A stretch of DNA of 64,000 nucleotides. Origin: Mycolicibacterium sp. MU0053 (GTDB taxonomy: Bacteria; Actinomycetota; Actinomycetes; Mycobacteriales; Mycobacteriaceae). Shown piece by piece: positions 50,284 through 59,258 of the stretch. Under the pieces are notes generated by a model that saw only the letters and a list, made by a program, of their open reading frames with translations, was not told where the DNA came from and made no database searches. The first letter of the stretch is position 1. Each line of letters opens with the position of its first letter. A program made the position numbers and the translations under genes. Location: assembly GCF_963378095.1 (NCBI RefSeq), contig NZ_OY726397.1, positions 2,728,001 through 2,792,000 on the forward strand. Direction: 5' to 3'.

Positions 50284-51642
50284 TTACATCGAAGCTATGA
50301 GTCGTTTGACCCGCTCGTCGACGGAGCGGAACGGGTCCTTGCACAACACGGTGCGTTGCGCCTGGTCGTTGAGCTTGAGGTGCACCCAGTCCACCGTGAA
50401 GTCCCGACCCGCCTCCTGCGCTGCGGCGATGAACTCGCCGCGCAGCTTCGCGCGGGTGGTCTGCGGCGGGGTGTTGACGGCTTCGTCGATCTCCTCGTCG
50501 GTGGTGATCCGGGCCGCCAGACCCTTGCGCTGCAGGATGTCGAACACCCCCCGGCCGCGTTTGATGTCGTGATAGGCGAGGTCGAGTTGCGCGATCTTCG
50601 GATCGGACAGCTCCATGTCGTACCGATCCTGATAGCGGTCGAAGAGCTTGCGCTTGATCACCCAGTCGATCTCGGTGTCCACCTTCGCGAAGTCCTGGCT
50701 CTCGACGGCGTCGAGCTGACGACCCCACAGGTCGACGACCTGCTCGAGTTGCGCATTGGGTTCCCGGTTCTGCAGGTGCTCGACGGCGCGCGCGTAGTAC
50801 TCGCGCTGAATGTCGATCGCGCTGGCCTGCCGGCCGCCGGCCAGCCGCACGGGACGCCGCCCGGTCAGGTCGTGGCTGACTTCCCGGATTGCCCGGATCG
50901 GGTTGTCGAGCGAGAAATCCCGGAACGGCACGCCCGCCTCGATCATTTCGAGCACCAGCGCCGCGGTACCCACCTTGAGCATCGTGGTGGACTCGCACAT
51001 GTTGGAGTCGCCCACGATGACGTGCAGCCGGCGGTACTTCTCGGCGTCGGCGTGCGGCTCGTCGCGGGTGTTGATGATGGGCCGGCTGCGGGTGGTCGCG
51101 CTCGAGACGCCCTCCCAGATGTGCTCGGCGCGCTGCGACAAACAGAATGTCGCGGCCTTCGGCGTCTGCAGCACCTTGCCCGCTCCGCAGATCAGCTGTC
51201 GGGTCACCAGGAACGGCAGCAGCACATCGGAGATCCGGGAGAACTCGCCGGCGCGCACAATCAGGTAATTCTCGTGGCAGCCGTAGGAGTTGCCGGCGGA
51301 GTCGGTGTTGTTCTTGAACAGATAGATGTCCCCACCGATGCCCTCGTCGGCCAACCGCTGCTCGGCGTCGATCAGCAGGTCTTCGAGGACCCGCTCGCCG
51401 GCGCGATCGTGGTTGACGAGTTGGATCAGACTGTCGCACTCGGCGGTGGCGTACTCGGGGTGGCTACCCACATCGAGATACAGCCGCGCGCCGTTGCGCA
51501 GGAAAACATTCGAACTGCGGCCCCACGACACCACACGGCGGAACAAGTACCGGGCGACCTCGTCCGGGGACAGTCGCCGATGGCCGTGGAACGTGCAGGT
51601 GACACCGAATTCGGTCTCAATACCCATGATCCGTCGCTGCAC
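50284..51642 (-). CDS. pafA: Pup-protein ligase PafA
   Basis: Attaches Pup to lysines of target proteins for proteasomal degradation. The 452-aa protein has the same length and start ([16 protein letters not shown]) as M. tuberculosis PafA. The glutamine-synthetase-like ATP/Mg site is in IMGIETEFG and [22 protein letters not shown] lies in the conserved substrate loop. GTG 51642 is preceded by TAAGCT with 7 nt spacing (leaderless). Confidence 0.97.
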   Translation of the reverse strand: MQRRIMGIETEFGVTCTFHGHRRLSPDEVARYLFRRVVSWGRSSNVFLRNGARLYLDVGSHPEYATAECDSLIQLVNHDRAGERVLEDLLIDAEQRLADEGIGGDIYLFKNNTDSAGNSYGCHENYLIVRAGEFSRISDVLLPFLVTRQLICGAGKVLQTPKAATFCLSQRAEHIWEGVSSATTRSRPIINTRDEPHADAEKYRRLHVIVGDSNMCESTTMLKVGTAALVLEMIEAGVPFRDFSLDNPIRAIREVSHDLTGRRPVRLAGGRQASAIDIQREYYARAVEHLQNREPNAQLEQVVDLWGRQLDAVESQDFAKVDTEIDWVIKRKLFDRYQDRYDMELSDPKIAQLDLAYHDIKRGRGVFDILQRKGLAARITTDEEIDEAVNTPPQTTRAKLRGEFIAAAQEAGRDFTVDWVHLKLNDQAQRTVLCKDPFRSVDERVKRLIASM

Positions 51643-51649
51643 GATGTCG

Positions 51650-51655
51650 AGCTTA
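51650..51655 (-). promoter_or_regulatory. Candidate -10 element of the pafABC operon
   Basis: TAAGCT on the minus strand fits TANNNT and lies 7 nt before the pafA GTG, with no Shine-Dalgarno. Confidence 0.5.
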
Positions 51656-51803
51656 CGGGGTGGCTTCGCCCAACGGTGCAGAAGAATCGCTGCGCGCGCC
51701 CCGCCCGCGCCAGTTCGTCGTGACTTGACGGCGCTACCAGCGTCGTCGCTGGGCTGTGGATTCTCGTCCACGCGGGCGCGCCGGCAGTTGTCAGCATGCG
51801 CGG

Positions 51804-52079
51804 ATGGACCCCGTCGCACTGTCCGTGGACCCCGAGCGACTGCGAGTTGCCGCCCGCGGCGCCCAGGAGTTGGCCGAGCGGGTGCGCCGCATCCGATGTC
51901 CGGGGCTCGACGGCGCCATGCCCGGTTCGGCCCTCGAGGCGATCCGTCCTGACGATGCCACCGCGCGGGCTCAGGCCGACCTCGTGGCCGGGTTGCTGGC
52001 CTGGGGCCGCCGCGCCGACGCGGTGGCCGACGAATTCGCGCGCTCCGACGCGGATGCGGCGGCCCGGCTGCGGCGATGA
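51804..52079 (+). CDS. EspC-like type VII secretion target, small helical protein
   Basis: A 91-aa, mostly helical protein starting [19 protein letters not shown], with a helical hairpin around a short Gly/Pro turn ([14 protein letters not shown]). The pattern and size match the EspC/type VII secretion target family. It overlaps the next gene by 4 bp (ATGA), so the two are co-translated and probably form a complex. ATG 51804 is chosen from the family start. Confidence 0.7.
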   Translation: MDPVALSVDPERLRVAARGAQELAERVRRIRCPGLDGAMPGSALEAIRPDDATARAQADLVAGLLAWGRRADAVADEFARSDADAAARLRR

Positions 52080-53770
52080 CGACCGGCTTGACGGTCGGCG
52101 ACGTCGAGCGCTGGCGTCCCGAGGCGCTGCTGGCGGTCGCGGCGGGCTGGGACGGACTGGCCGGGCAGCTGCGCGAGGTCGCCGACCACCTGAGTGGACT
52201 GGACCGCACCGGTTGGCGCGGCCGGTCGGCCTCGCGCGGATGGTCGCAGCTGGAGCACCTGCGCGAGACCGCCACCGAATGGGCAGTGGCGTTCGGGGCG
52301 GCCGCCGCGGCGGCGCGTGACGGGGCCACGGTGATCGGCGCCGCGCGCGAGGAATTCCTCGTGCTGCTCGCGTCGGTCCGCGGCGACGGACACACCGTCG
52401 CCGACGACGGCCTGGTCACCGATGGCGCCGCCGAGTTGACAGTTCGGGTGCGTTACGGATTGCGTCAGGTCGCGGTCGCCGACCGCGATGTCGCCGACGA
52501 GATCGCCCGCCTCGTCGCCGCCCCGGCCGGTGCGGCTCCTGACGGTGCAGCCGTGCCCACCGCACCCGCGGCCGCCGGTGTCGTCTCCGGATGGCCGGCA
52601 ATGAGCCAGGACCGCATCGCCGAACAGATCGCCGCAATGAGCGCCGAAGGACGCCGCCGCCTCATCGAGTCCGCGCCCGGGTCGGTGGGCAACACCGACG
52701 GAGTGCCCTGGCCCATGCGGATCGCCGCGAACCGCATCAACATCGCCGAAGCCATAGCCGCACAGCGCCAGATCCTGGCGCGACCGGAGGACGACAAGAT
52801 CCGCGCGGTGCTCGACCGCGGTTTCGGAGTGGGCATCGGGATCGGTGGCCAGGGCGGCGTGGGCGGCACCTTGGACCCGGCGTCGGCCGAGCGACTGCGC
52901 GCGGTGGTGTTCCTCGATCCCGGCTGGCGGGCGGCGGCGATCGCCGCGCACGATCGGGATGCCCAGCGGCGCATCGCGTTCTATCGCGGCCTGCTCGAGG
53001 CGGTGCCCGATCCCACCGGACGCACCCGGGGGTTCGGGCCCCGCCAAATCCTGGCCTTCGATCCGGCCCGGTCCTCGTTGATCGAACTCCACGGCGATCT
53101 AGACACCGCCGAGAGCCTCGGGGTGCTCGTCCCGGGATTGAACACCACGGTGCTCGATTCGGCCGCCAATGTCCGCACCGCGCGGCGCTTCGTGGCCGCC
53201 GGCGGCGGCGACGTCGCGATGATCACCTACCTCGGCGGCCCCTTCCCCGCCGGCGGGGACGCGGTGGGCGGCCTGCTCGAGGCGGCCGACCCGAGCTACG
53301 CGCTGCAGATGGCGCCGCGCTTGGTGGCGTTCAGCGAGGATGTCGAGCGCACCGTGGCGGCCACCGACCGGCCCCTGCCGGTCACCTACATCGGGCATTC
53401 CTACGGCGGTTCGATTCTCGGCACCGCGGAGCGGCTGGGTCTGACCGCCGACCGCACGATCTACGTGGCCGCGGCCGGCGCGGGCGTCGGGGTCCTTGAC
53501 GAAACGGATTGGCACAACCGCAATCCCGACGTGCAGCGATATTCAATGACCGCACCCGGCGATCCGATCGAGTGGGTGCAGGGGCTACCGGGCAGCCCGC
53601 ATGGCGCCGACCCGGACGAGATGTCCGGGGTGTGGCGGTTGAGCACCGGCCGACGACTCGATGGTTCCGAGATGTCCGGCCTCGCCGCCCACAGCGACAT
53701 CGTCAACGAACCGTCCGATGCCTGGCACAATCTGCTCGCCGTGATCACCGGCACGCCGGTGCGGCGGTGA
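52076..53770 (+). CDS. WXG100-like domain fused to DUF1023 alpha/beta hydrolase
   Basis: A 564-aa protein. Residues 1-110 are helical with a [10 protein letters not shown] turn, an ESX/WXG-like N-terminus. Residues about 180-564 form an alpha/beta hydrolase of the DUF1023 type: LVPGLNTTV, the nucleophile in [12 protein letters not shown], and acid/His candidates in [12 protein letters not shown] and GLAAHSDIV. The linker is Ala/Pro-rich. This layout is that of a type VII-secreted esterase/lipase with its small partner gene just upstream. No immunity gene is obvious: the next gene is convergent and enzymatic. Confidence 0.82.
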   Translation: MTTGLTVGDVERWRPEALLAVAAGWDGLAGQLREVADHLSGLDRTGWRGRSASRGWSQLEHLRETATEWAVAFGAAAAAARDGATVIGAAREEFLVLLASVRGDGHTVADDGLVTDGAAELTVRVRYGLRQVAVADRDVADEIARLVAAPAGAAPDGAAVPTAPAAAGVVSGWPAMSQDRIAEQIAAMSAEGRRRLIESAPGSVGNTDGVPWPMRIAANRINIAEAIAAQRQILARPEDDKIRAVLDRGFGVGIGIGGQGGVGGTLDPASAERLRAVVFLDPGWRAAAIAAHDRDAQRRIAFYRGLLEAVPDPTGRTRGFGPRQILAFDPARSSLIELHGDLDTAESLGVLVPGLNTTVLDSAANVRTARRFVAAGGGDVAMITYLGGPFPAGGDAVGGLLEAADPSYALQMAPRLVAFSEDVERTVAATDRPLPVTYIGHSYGGSILGTAERLGLTADRTIYVAAAGAGVGVLDETDWHNRNPDVQRYSMTAPGDPIEWVQGLPGSPHGADPDEMSGVWRLSTGRRLDGSEMSGLAAHSDIVNEPSDAWHNLLAVITGTPVRR

Positions 53771-53772
53771 GC

Positions 53773-54792
53773 TCAGACCAGTTGCTCGGCCATCTCTTCG
53801 ACCTTGGCCCGGCTGCGCTTCGGGTCCGACCCGGCGACGTAGTTCGGCGAGGTGACCGGACCGTGCACGCCGCCCGCGACACGTTTCTGCGCCTGCCGGA
53901 ACTCCGGCAATGGCCCCATGGCGAGGTGGAGGCCGTTGATCACGGACCACACCGAGGCCTGGCGGAGGGCGCGTTCGATGGGATTGGGCTTGCGGTGCAT
54001 CACCATCGCGGCGGCCCAACTGGGCAGCGTGTCGCGAATCGCCCAGTCGATGAACTCGCCGCCGGGCGGGCCGGGGTACTTGGGATCGGCCAGGTTGGAC
54101 CCGGTCGCCGCGGCCGTGCCGTAGGTGATCGCGAGCTTGGGCAGATACGAGTGCAGGCAGTCGAGCGTCTCCGCCTTGGTCTCGGGCAGGTCGGTGCCGC
54201 CGAGCGCCTGCCCGACCTTGACGAACTCGCGGTAGTAGCGGTCGATCTTCTTCCCCCGCAGGGGATTCGGATGGTAGTACTCGTGGGCCGTGGCAATCCC
54301 CCACACCACGGTGGCGTAGTTCCACCGCAACCATTCCGGGTCGTCGGCGTCATAGGGCAGCCCATCCGGGCGAACCCCCTTGACGGTGTGGTGCATGGCC
54401 CGCACGGTGTTGGCCAGCCGCTCGGCGGTGGCCGTCGACCCATAGGCGGTGCCGATGAAGAACGACACTGAATGCGCGAGCCGCACCGTCGCGCCCTCCG
54501 GGTTGATGCGCAGGTCGAAGAGATCGCCGTCCGGGCGCTCGACGATGCGCGAGTGGTCGACGCCCATCCAGAAGATGCTGGGGTCGAACCGTTCGAGGTA
54601 GGCCGCGCACTGCAACCCGAACACCAACGCCGGCATATGGGAGTGCACGTGCCAGACCGCGCTGTCGGGTCCGAACCAACCCGGATCCCCGTCCGGGCCA
54701 TCGAATTCCAGACCACGGAAGTAGCGGCTTCGGATCTCGTCGTCGTAAAACCCGGCGATCCGGGACTGCAGCAGTTGGTGCGGAAGTTGCAT
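53773..54792 (-). CDS. Oxygenase MpaB family protein (DUF2236)
   Basis: A 339-aa protein with the DUF2236 features: HSHMPALVFGLQCA, HHTVKGVRPDG and WNYATVVWGIATAHEYY. The histidine pattern would bind haem, as in the rubber oxygenase Lcp and related proteins. No signal peptide seen. ATG 54792 has TAGGCT (54800-54805, minus strand) 7 nt upstream. It diverges from a TetR regulator with an operator between them. Substrate unknown. Confidence 0.85.
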   Translation of the reverse strand: MQLPHQLLQSRIAGFYDDEIRSRYFRGLEFDGPDGDPGWFGPDSAVWHVHSHMPALVFGLQCAAYLERFDPSIFWMGVDHSRIVERPDGDLFDLRINPEGATVRLAHSVSFFIGTAYGSTATAERLANTVRAMHHTVKGVRPDGLPYDADDPEWLRWNYATVVWGIATAHEYYHPNPLRGKKIDRYYREFVKVGQALGGTDLPETKAETLDCLHSYLPKLAITYGTAAATGSNLADPKYPGPPGGEFIDWAIRDTLPSWAAAMVMHRKPNPIERALRQASVWSVINGLHLAMGPLPEFRQAQKRVAGGVHGPVTSPNYVAGSDPKRSRAKVEEMAEQLV

Positions 54793-54799
54793 GCCGGCA

Positions 54800-54849
54800 A
54801 GCCTACAATTCTGGATACGGGCGTGTCCAGAACTTCGCGTCACTAGGCT
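54800..54849. promoter_or_regulatory. Divergent operator/promoters, MpaB-like gene and TetR gene
   Basis: The perfect inverted repeat TTCTGGA-N10-TCCAGAA (54809-54832) lies between two TAGGCT -10 elements (54800-54805 on the minus strand, 54844-54849 on the plus strand), each 6-7 nt from its start codon. A dimer bound here would cover both -35 regions. Arms differ in spacing from the GGACA-N2-TGTCC sites at 13.6 and 17.4 kb. Confidence 0.65.
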
Positions 54850-54855
54850 GGTCCC

Positions 54856-55458
54856 GTGTCGAGCCCCACCAGGTGGGCGGGTGTCCCGCTGACCGATCGC
54901 CGGATCGAGCGCCGTGCGCTGCTGATCGCGGCGGCGTTCGCGCTGTTCGGAGAGGGTGGCGAGGTCGCCGTCTCGGTGCGCTCGGTGTGCCGCAAGACCG
55001 CGCTGAACACGCGGTACTTCTATGAGAGTTTCAGCGACACCGACGAACTGCTCGGCGCGGTCTACGACCAGGTCGCGGCCGAGATGAACACTGCGGTGCA
55101 GGCAGCCATCGACGCGGCCGGCGACACCGATGTCGAGCGGATGCGGGCCGGGGTCAAGGCCGTGCTCGGGTTCAGTTCGGCCGATCCGCGGCGGGGCCGG
55201 GTGCTGTTCACCGAGGCGCGGGCGAACCCCGTGCTGACGGCGCGGCGCCAGGTCGCCCAGGAGACTTTGCAGCAGATGGTGCGCAGCCAACACGAGCACG
55301 CCCATCCCGGCAACGACCGCACCGCGACCCTGGTCGCGGCGGCGATGTTCACCGGGGCCATGGCGGAGTTGGCGCAGCAGTGGCTGGCCGGCAACCTCGG
55401 CACCGATCTCGAGGACGTCGTCGAGCATGCGGTCCGATTTGTGCTGCTGACCTCCTGA
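54856..55458 (+). CDS. TetR-family transcriptional regulator
   Basis: A 200-aa regulator with N-terminal helix-turn-helix (VRSVCRKTALNTRYFYESF) and an all-helical effector domain. GTG 54856 is leaderless. It probably represses itself and the divergent DUF2236 gene via the 24-bp inverted repeat. The effector is unknown. Confidence 0.88.
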   Translation: MSSPTRWAGVPLTDRRIERRALLIAAAFALFGEGGEVAVSVRSVCRKTALNTRYFYESFSDTDELLGAVYDQVAAEMNTAVQAAIDAAGDTDVERMRAGVKAVLGFSSADPRRGRVLFTEARANPVLTARRQVAQETLQQMVRSQHEHAHPGNDRTATLVAAAMFTGAMAELAQQWLAGNLGTDLEDVVEHAVRFVLLTS

Positions 55459-55744
55459 GTACCCGGATCAGGGCTAGTAACTGTTGCTCAGATGGTGAGC
55501 GTTAGTGCTCGATACAGCGTTCTAGTGAGCGTGCTTGTGGTGTGACACCTACGGAGTGGGCACGGTCGGAGGGTGCGCATCGTCAGACGGGGGTATCGCT
55601 GGTTTCGGGAGGCCACGTTGTCGGTGCCGGCGGTGCGGATGAATCAGAGCACGGTGTTGGTGAGCCGGGTTAAGGCGCTGGGTTGTGCGCAGCGCGATGT
55701 TGGCCCAATCCCGAATGTCGGTGCCTTGGGTAACAATCTGGGTT
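55459..55744. other. Non-coding stretch upstream of the TnpB-like gene
   Basis: 286 bp without a convincing gene. Contains small hairpins (GCTCA-GATGG-TGAGC... at 55486-55500) and two GTGAGCGT copies 30 bp apart (55495-55502, 55525-55532). It could be the left end of a TnpB-like element, but no clear terminal inverted repeat or target duplication was found. Confidence 0.35.
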
Positions 55745-57403
55745 ATGGACAGTGGGCGTGGGGCGTTGCGCCGGATTACCGGTCCGGTGGTTGCTGCGGC
55801 GCCGGCGGGAGTACGGATCCGCACCCGGATTGCGCTGACGAAGTCTGAGGCGGCTGCGGTGGCGTCCATCGGAGCGTTTCTGGGATCGGTGTACCGCACG
55901 GAGTGGGCGGCCCGGGTGGAGTTGGGTCGGTTGGACTACAAGGCGCACGCCGTGTGGCGGGCGGAGCGCAAACAGGCGCTGACGGCGGTGTCGTCGTCAC
56001 GGTGGGCCGGGGCGATCACCCGATCTGTGGAAATCCAGTACCAGCTGGGCCTGCGCACCCTCAACGCGCACGTCACCGATCTGCGCCAAGGCATCGAGGT
56101 GCTCGAAGCGCGGTGCGCGCTGCGCCCCGGCACCCGGGAAACCACCCCCACCGGTGCTCGGCGGTCCCGGCGGCGTGGTTACCGCACCGCCGGTGAGCGG
56201 TTCGCGAAGACCCGGCGGCTGGCGATCCTGCGTGAGCGGCTCGCCGCCGCGCAGAAGGCCTTCGATGCGGGTCGGCCCTCGATCACGATGGGTGGGAAAC
56301 GGTTGTGGCGGAACCGCACCCACCTCGACGAGACGGGCATGACCGAAGAGCAGTGGCGGGCGCGCTGGGATGCGGCGCGGATGTTCTGCACTGCTGATGG
56401 TGAATCGGGCAAGGCCGGCGGCAACGAAACCCTGCGCGTCGATGCGGCGGGCCGGTTGCGGATCAAAGTCCCCGCCGCCTTGGCCGCCGAGTTTGGGTCG
56501 CATCTGAACATCGCGGCACCGGTGAGCTTCAGCCACCGCGGCCGCGAGTGGGCTGCGCGGGTCGCGGCCCGACAAGCGGTGCGCTACGACCTGCGCTACG
56601 ACCCGTCCCGGGGACGCTGGTACCTGGATGCCTCCTGGAAACACGACACCGCGGTGGTGCCGCCGTCGATCGAGGAGCTGCGGACCGGCCCGGTCCTCGG
56701 TGTCGACCTCAACGCCGAGCACCTGGCCGCCTGTGTGCTCGACGGCTCCGGGAACCCCGTCGGGAACCCGATCACGATCCCGGTCGCGACCGCAGGGTTG
56801 GCGGCATCGCGCCGTGATGGTCGGGTCCGCGCGGCGATCACCACCGTGCTCGATACCGCCACCTATGCCGGGTGCACCGCGGTGGTCATCGAGAACCTCG
56901 ACTTCACCGACGCGCGCGCGGTCGGCCGGGAGACGATGGGACGCGGTAAACGTGGAAAACGATTCCGTCGCGCGGTGGCCGGTATCCCCACCGCGAAGTT
57001 CCGGAACCGCCTGAGCGCCATGGCCGCCCGCCGCGGAATCGGGATCATCGGCGTCGATCCGGCCTACACCAGCAGATGGGGTGCCCAACATTGGGCCAAA
57101 CCCCTGCAACAACAGACTTCCGAACCGGTCACCGGCCATCACGGTGCGGCGATCGCGATCGGCAGACGTGGCCTCGGTCAGGCGATCAGGCGACGGCCGG
57201 CAGGACCCCGCAACGGACAGCGGACCGTTACGGGCACACCACCGGCCAGGCCTGAACGTCAACCGGACCGCGTTGGTAGGCGCGGCAGTTCCGGCCCACC
57301 CGTGCGCACACGATGCGCATCGGTCCCCCGAAGAACACCGGCCACCAGCGGCCAACACCGTTCGGGCCGCAACCGAGCAAAACGCACTACTGCTCACCCA
57401 TGA
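55745..57403 (+). CDS. TnpB-like RuvC protein without zinc finger
   Basis: A 552-aa protein of the actinobacterial TnpB-related transposase-accessory type. RuvC-I Asp321 in GVDLNAEHL and RuvC-II Glu383 in VVIENLDF are present; then GIIGVDPAYTSRWGAQHW at about residue 433. Where canonical TnpB has two CxxC pairs and then Asp-x-Asn-Ala-Ala, this protein has no cysteines and HHGAAIAIGRR (His465-His466). The C-terminal 80 residues are Arg/Pro/Gly-rich. No tnpA is adjacent. ATG 55745 chosen; in-frame upstream codons lack family character. Whether it cleaves DNA, and what RNA it binds, is open. Confidence 0.8.
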   Translation: MDSGRGALRRITGPVVAAAPAGVRIRTRIALTKSEAAAVASIGAFLGSVYRTEWAARVELGRLDYKAHAVWRAERKQALTAVSSSRWAGAITRSVEIQYQLGLRTLNAHVTDLRQGIEVLEARCALRPGTRETTPTGARRSRRRGYRTAGERFAKTRRLAILRERLAAAQKAFDAGRPSITMGGKRLWRNRTHLDETGMTEEQWRARWDAARMFCTADGESGKAGGNETLRVDAAGRLRIKVPAALAAEFGSHLNIAAPVSFSHRGREWAARVAARQAVRYDLRYDPSRGRWYLDASWKHDTAVVPPSIEELRTGPVLGVDLNAEHLAACVLDGSGNPVGNPITIPVATAGLAASRRDGRVRAAITTVLDTATYAGCTAVVIENLDFTDARAVGRETMGRGKRGKRFRRAVAGIPTAKFRNRLSAMAARRGIGIIGVDPAYTSRWGAQHWAKPLQQQTSEPVTGHHGAAIAIGRRGLGQAIRRRPAGPRNGQRTVTGTPPARPERQPDRVGRRGSSGPPVRTRCASVPRRTPATSGQHRSGRNRAKRTTAHP

Positions 57404-57411
57404 GGAACGGT

Positions 57412-57417
57412 TACGCT
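57412..57417 (+). promoter_or_regulatory. Candidate -10 element of the adenylyl cyclase gene
   Basis: TACGCT fits TANNNT and ends 6 nt before ATG 57424. Everything upstream of it is coding sequence of the TnpB-like gene. Confidence 0.5.
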
Positions 57418-57423
57418 GCGAAG

Positions 57424-58755
57424 ATGCCTTTCAAGCGGGCACCTGCAGTGTCATCCCTGGCGCAAAGCCGGTTGCCGCGCGAGAACCCTTGTGTGTCGGT
57501 CCGCAACGAGCATTACGTCGATTCGGTGGCCCGCCGATTCCGGGTGCTCAAGATCGCCACCGGGATCGCCGCGGTAGTCAGCGGGTCGTTCGGACTCTGG
57601 GAGCTGATCCGCGACGTCGGCATATGGCAGATCGCGATGGTCAACATCGGCACCGCCGTTCTGTTCGTGGCCATTCCGCTGCTGTGGCGGTTCAGCGACG
57701 TGCTCACGGTGCTGGTTTTCGTCGCGGTGGCCTACGCCTCGGTGTTCTTCCTGGCCTGGACGGTGGGCACCGGAACGGGCATCCAGTTCTACTTCCTGGC
57801 CGCGGTCACGATCGTGGTCCTGGTGCTCGGCATCGATCGGATCGTGCTCGCCGGTGTCCTGGCCGCCGTCGGTGCGCTACTGGTGATCGTCCTGGAAATC
57901 AACGTGCCGCATGACACCGGGATTCAACCACCTGCGGTGCTCACCATCGGATTCGCCACCTCCGCGGTGGGTGCGGCCCTGTTGGCCTTCGCGACCATCT
58001 GGTACGCATTGCGCGAAACCGCGCGCGCCGAGCACGCCATGGAGCTGGAATATGAACGCTCCGAACAACTCTTGGCAAATATCCTGCCGAGTAGCATCGC
58101 CGACCGGCTCAAGGACCCCGACCACGACATGATCGCCGACGCCTACGACGACGCCTCCGTGCTGTTCGCCGACATCGCCGGCTACACGGAGCGCGCCAGC
58201 CAAACCGCTCCGTGCGATCTGGTGAAGTTCCTGGATCAGCTCTACACCGAGTTCGACCGGCTCGTCGATATCCACCGCTTGGAGAAGATCAAGACCACCG
58301 GCGACTCCTACATGGTGGTCAGCGGTGTACCAGAGCCCCGACCCGACCACCTGCACGCGCTGGCGGCACTGGCGCTGGACATGCGGGCCGCGATCGCGGA
58401 GTTGCGCGATCCGGCGGGGCGCCGGGTGCCCATCCGGATCGGGTTGGCCGCCGGCCCCGTGGTCGCCGGGGTGGTCGGAGCGCGACGGTTCTTCTACGAC
58501 GTGTGGGGCGACGCGGTCAACGTCGCCTCGCGGATGGAATCGACCGACCAGGAAGGCCGTATCCAGGTGCCCGACGCGGTCTATCAGCGGCTACGGGCGG
58601 ATTTCGTGTTCGAAGAACGCGGCGATGTCGCCGTCAAGGGCAAGGGTGTCATGCACACCTGGTACCTGGTGGGACGACGCGGCGACAGCACCCCGCAACG
58701 GGTTCGACCCGCCCAGTCCGAGACTGGGCGGGTCGAATCATCGGCTGCGAGTTAG
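57424..58755 (+). CDS. Membrane class III adenylyl cyclase (Rv1625c-like)
   Basis: A 443-aa protein, exactly the length of M. tuberculosis Rv1625c (Cya), with six membrane segments (about residues 40-195) and a C-terminal catalytic domain. The six key residues are all in register, offset by 6: metal-binding Asp250 and Asp294, substrate-specifying Lys290 and Asp359, and transition-state Asn366 and Arg370. It should act as a homodimer making cAMP. Leaderless ATG 57424. The last codons hold a 16-bp perfect hairpin; the stop overlaps the convergent dps gene by 4 bp. Confidence 0.96.
   Translation: MPFKRAPAVSSLAQSRLPRENPCVSVRNEHYVDSVARRFRVLKIATGIAAVVSGSFGLWELIRDVGIWQIAMVNIGTAVLFVAIPLLWRFSDVLTVLVFVAVAYASVFFLAWTVGTGTGIQFYFLAAVTIVVLVLGIDRIVLAGVLAAVGALLVIVLEINVPHDTGIQPPAVLTIGFATSAVGAALLAFATIWYALRETARAEHAMELEYERSEQLLANILPSSIADRLKDPDHDMIADAYDDASVLFADIAGYTERASQTAPCDLVKFLDQLYTEFDRLVDIHRLEKIKTTGDSYMVVSGVPEPRPDHLHALAALALDMRAAIAELRDPAGRRVPIRIGLAAGPVVAGVVGARRFFYDVWGDAVNVASRMESTDQEGRIQVPDAVYQRLRADFVFEERGDVAVKGKGVMHTWYLVGRRGDSTPQRVRPAQSETGRVESSAAS
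58703..58737. terminator. Bidirectional hairpin inside the cyclase 3' end
   Basis: TTCGACCCGCCCAGTC-CGA-GACTGGGCGGGTCGAA is a perfect 16-bp stem with a 3-nt loop, located within the last codons of the cyclase gene and between two convergent genes. No U-run follows on either side. It would act in both directions as a U-less mycobacterial-type terminator. Confidence 0.75.
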
Positions 58756-59258
58756 ACCTTGCGGTTCTCCGACTTGATCAGCCAGGCCAACTTCTCGAGG
58801 CCCTCGATCTGCTGATGCAGGATGTCAGCGGTGGTCGGGTCCTCCGCGTCGACGGACTCGTGGACGTCGCGAATCGTGTCAACGGCGGCCTGAATACGGG
58901 TGGTGATCAGGTCCACTACCTCCGCGGTGTTCTGCTCATGGGGCGGGAACTCCGGCAGGGAGGTGGTCGCGGCCACGGTATCGGTGCGGCCGTCCGGCAC
59001 TGCCCACAGGGCCCGCATGCGCTCGGCGATGGTGTCGCTGCCCACGCGGGTGAAGTCGACGAGTTCGTCGAGCTGAAGGTGCATGTCGCGGAAGTTGGTG
59101 CCCACCACGTTCCAGTGCGCCTGCTTGCCCTGCAGTTGCAGCTCGATCAGGTCGACGAGAACCCGCTGGAGGTTGTCGATGAACTTTTCGGACGGGGCGA
59201 ACCCGACAATCTCACTGGCGTCGCGTCGCTTATTGGTGATGGTTGCTGATGCAGTCAC
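58752..59258 (-). CDS. dps: Dps-family ferritin-like protein (Dps2-like)
   Basis: A 168-aa ferritin-fold protein forming dodecamers that store iron and protect DNA. The intersubunit ferroxidase site is visible: His in GKQAHWNVVG and the acidic residues of LQLDELVDFTR. It resembles M. smegmatis Dps2 more than Dps1. GTG 59258 follows GAGGAAGGG with 6 nt spacing. A weaker iron-box-like sequence lies about 180 bp upstream. Short N-terminal tail, so DNA binding may be limited. Confidence 0.93.
   Translation of the reverse strand: MTASATITNKRRDASEIVGFAPSEKFIDNLQRVLVDLIELQLQGKQAHWNVVGTNFRDMHLQLDELVDFTRVGSDTIAERMRALWAVPDGRTDTVAATTSLPEFPPHEQNTAEVVDLITTRIQAAVDTIRDVHESVDAEDPTTADILHQQIEGLEKLAWLIKSENRKV

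Noticed and set aside
50284..52419. Possible 711-residue form of PafA
   Set aside because: The extra N-terminus is low-complexity. The 452-aa form starting at GTG 51642 has the same start and length as the known protein and a leaderless -10 element.
55459..57403. A complete IS200/IS605 or IS607 element
   Set aside because: No tnpA, no serine recombinase and no convincing end structures were found, so only the TnpB-like gene is called.
57100..57403. Frameshift or truncation at the end of the TnpB-like gene
   Set aside because: The basic Arg/Pro/Gly tail is unusual, but no shifted frame with RuvC or zinc-finger residues was found in the other frames.
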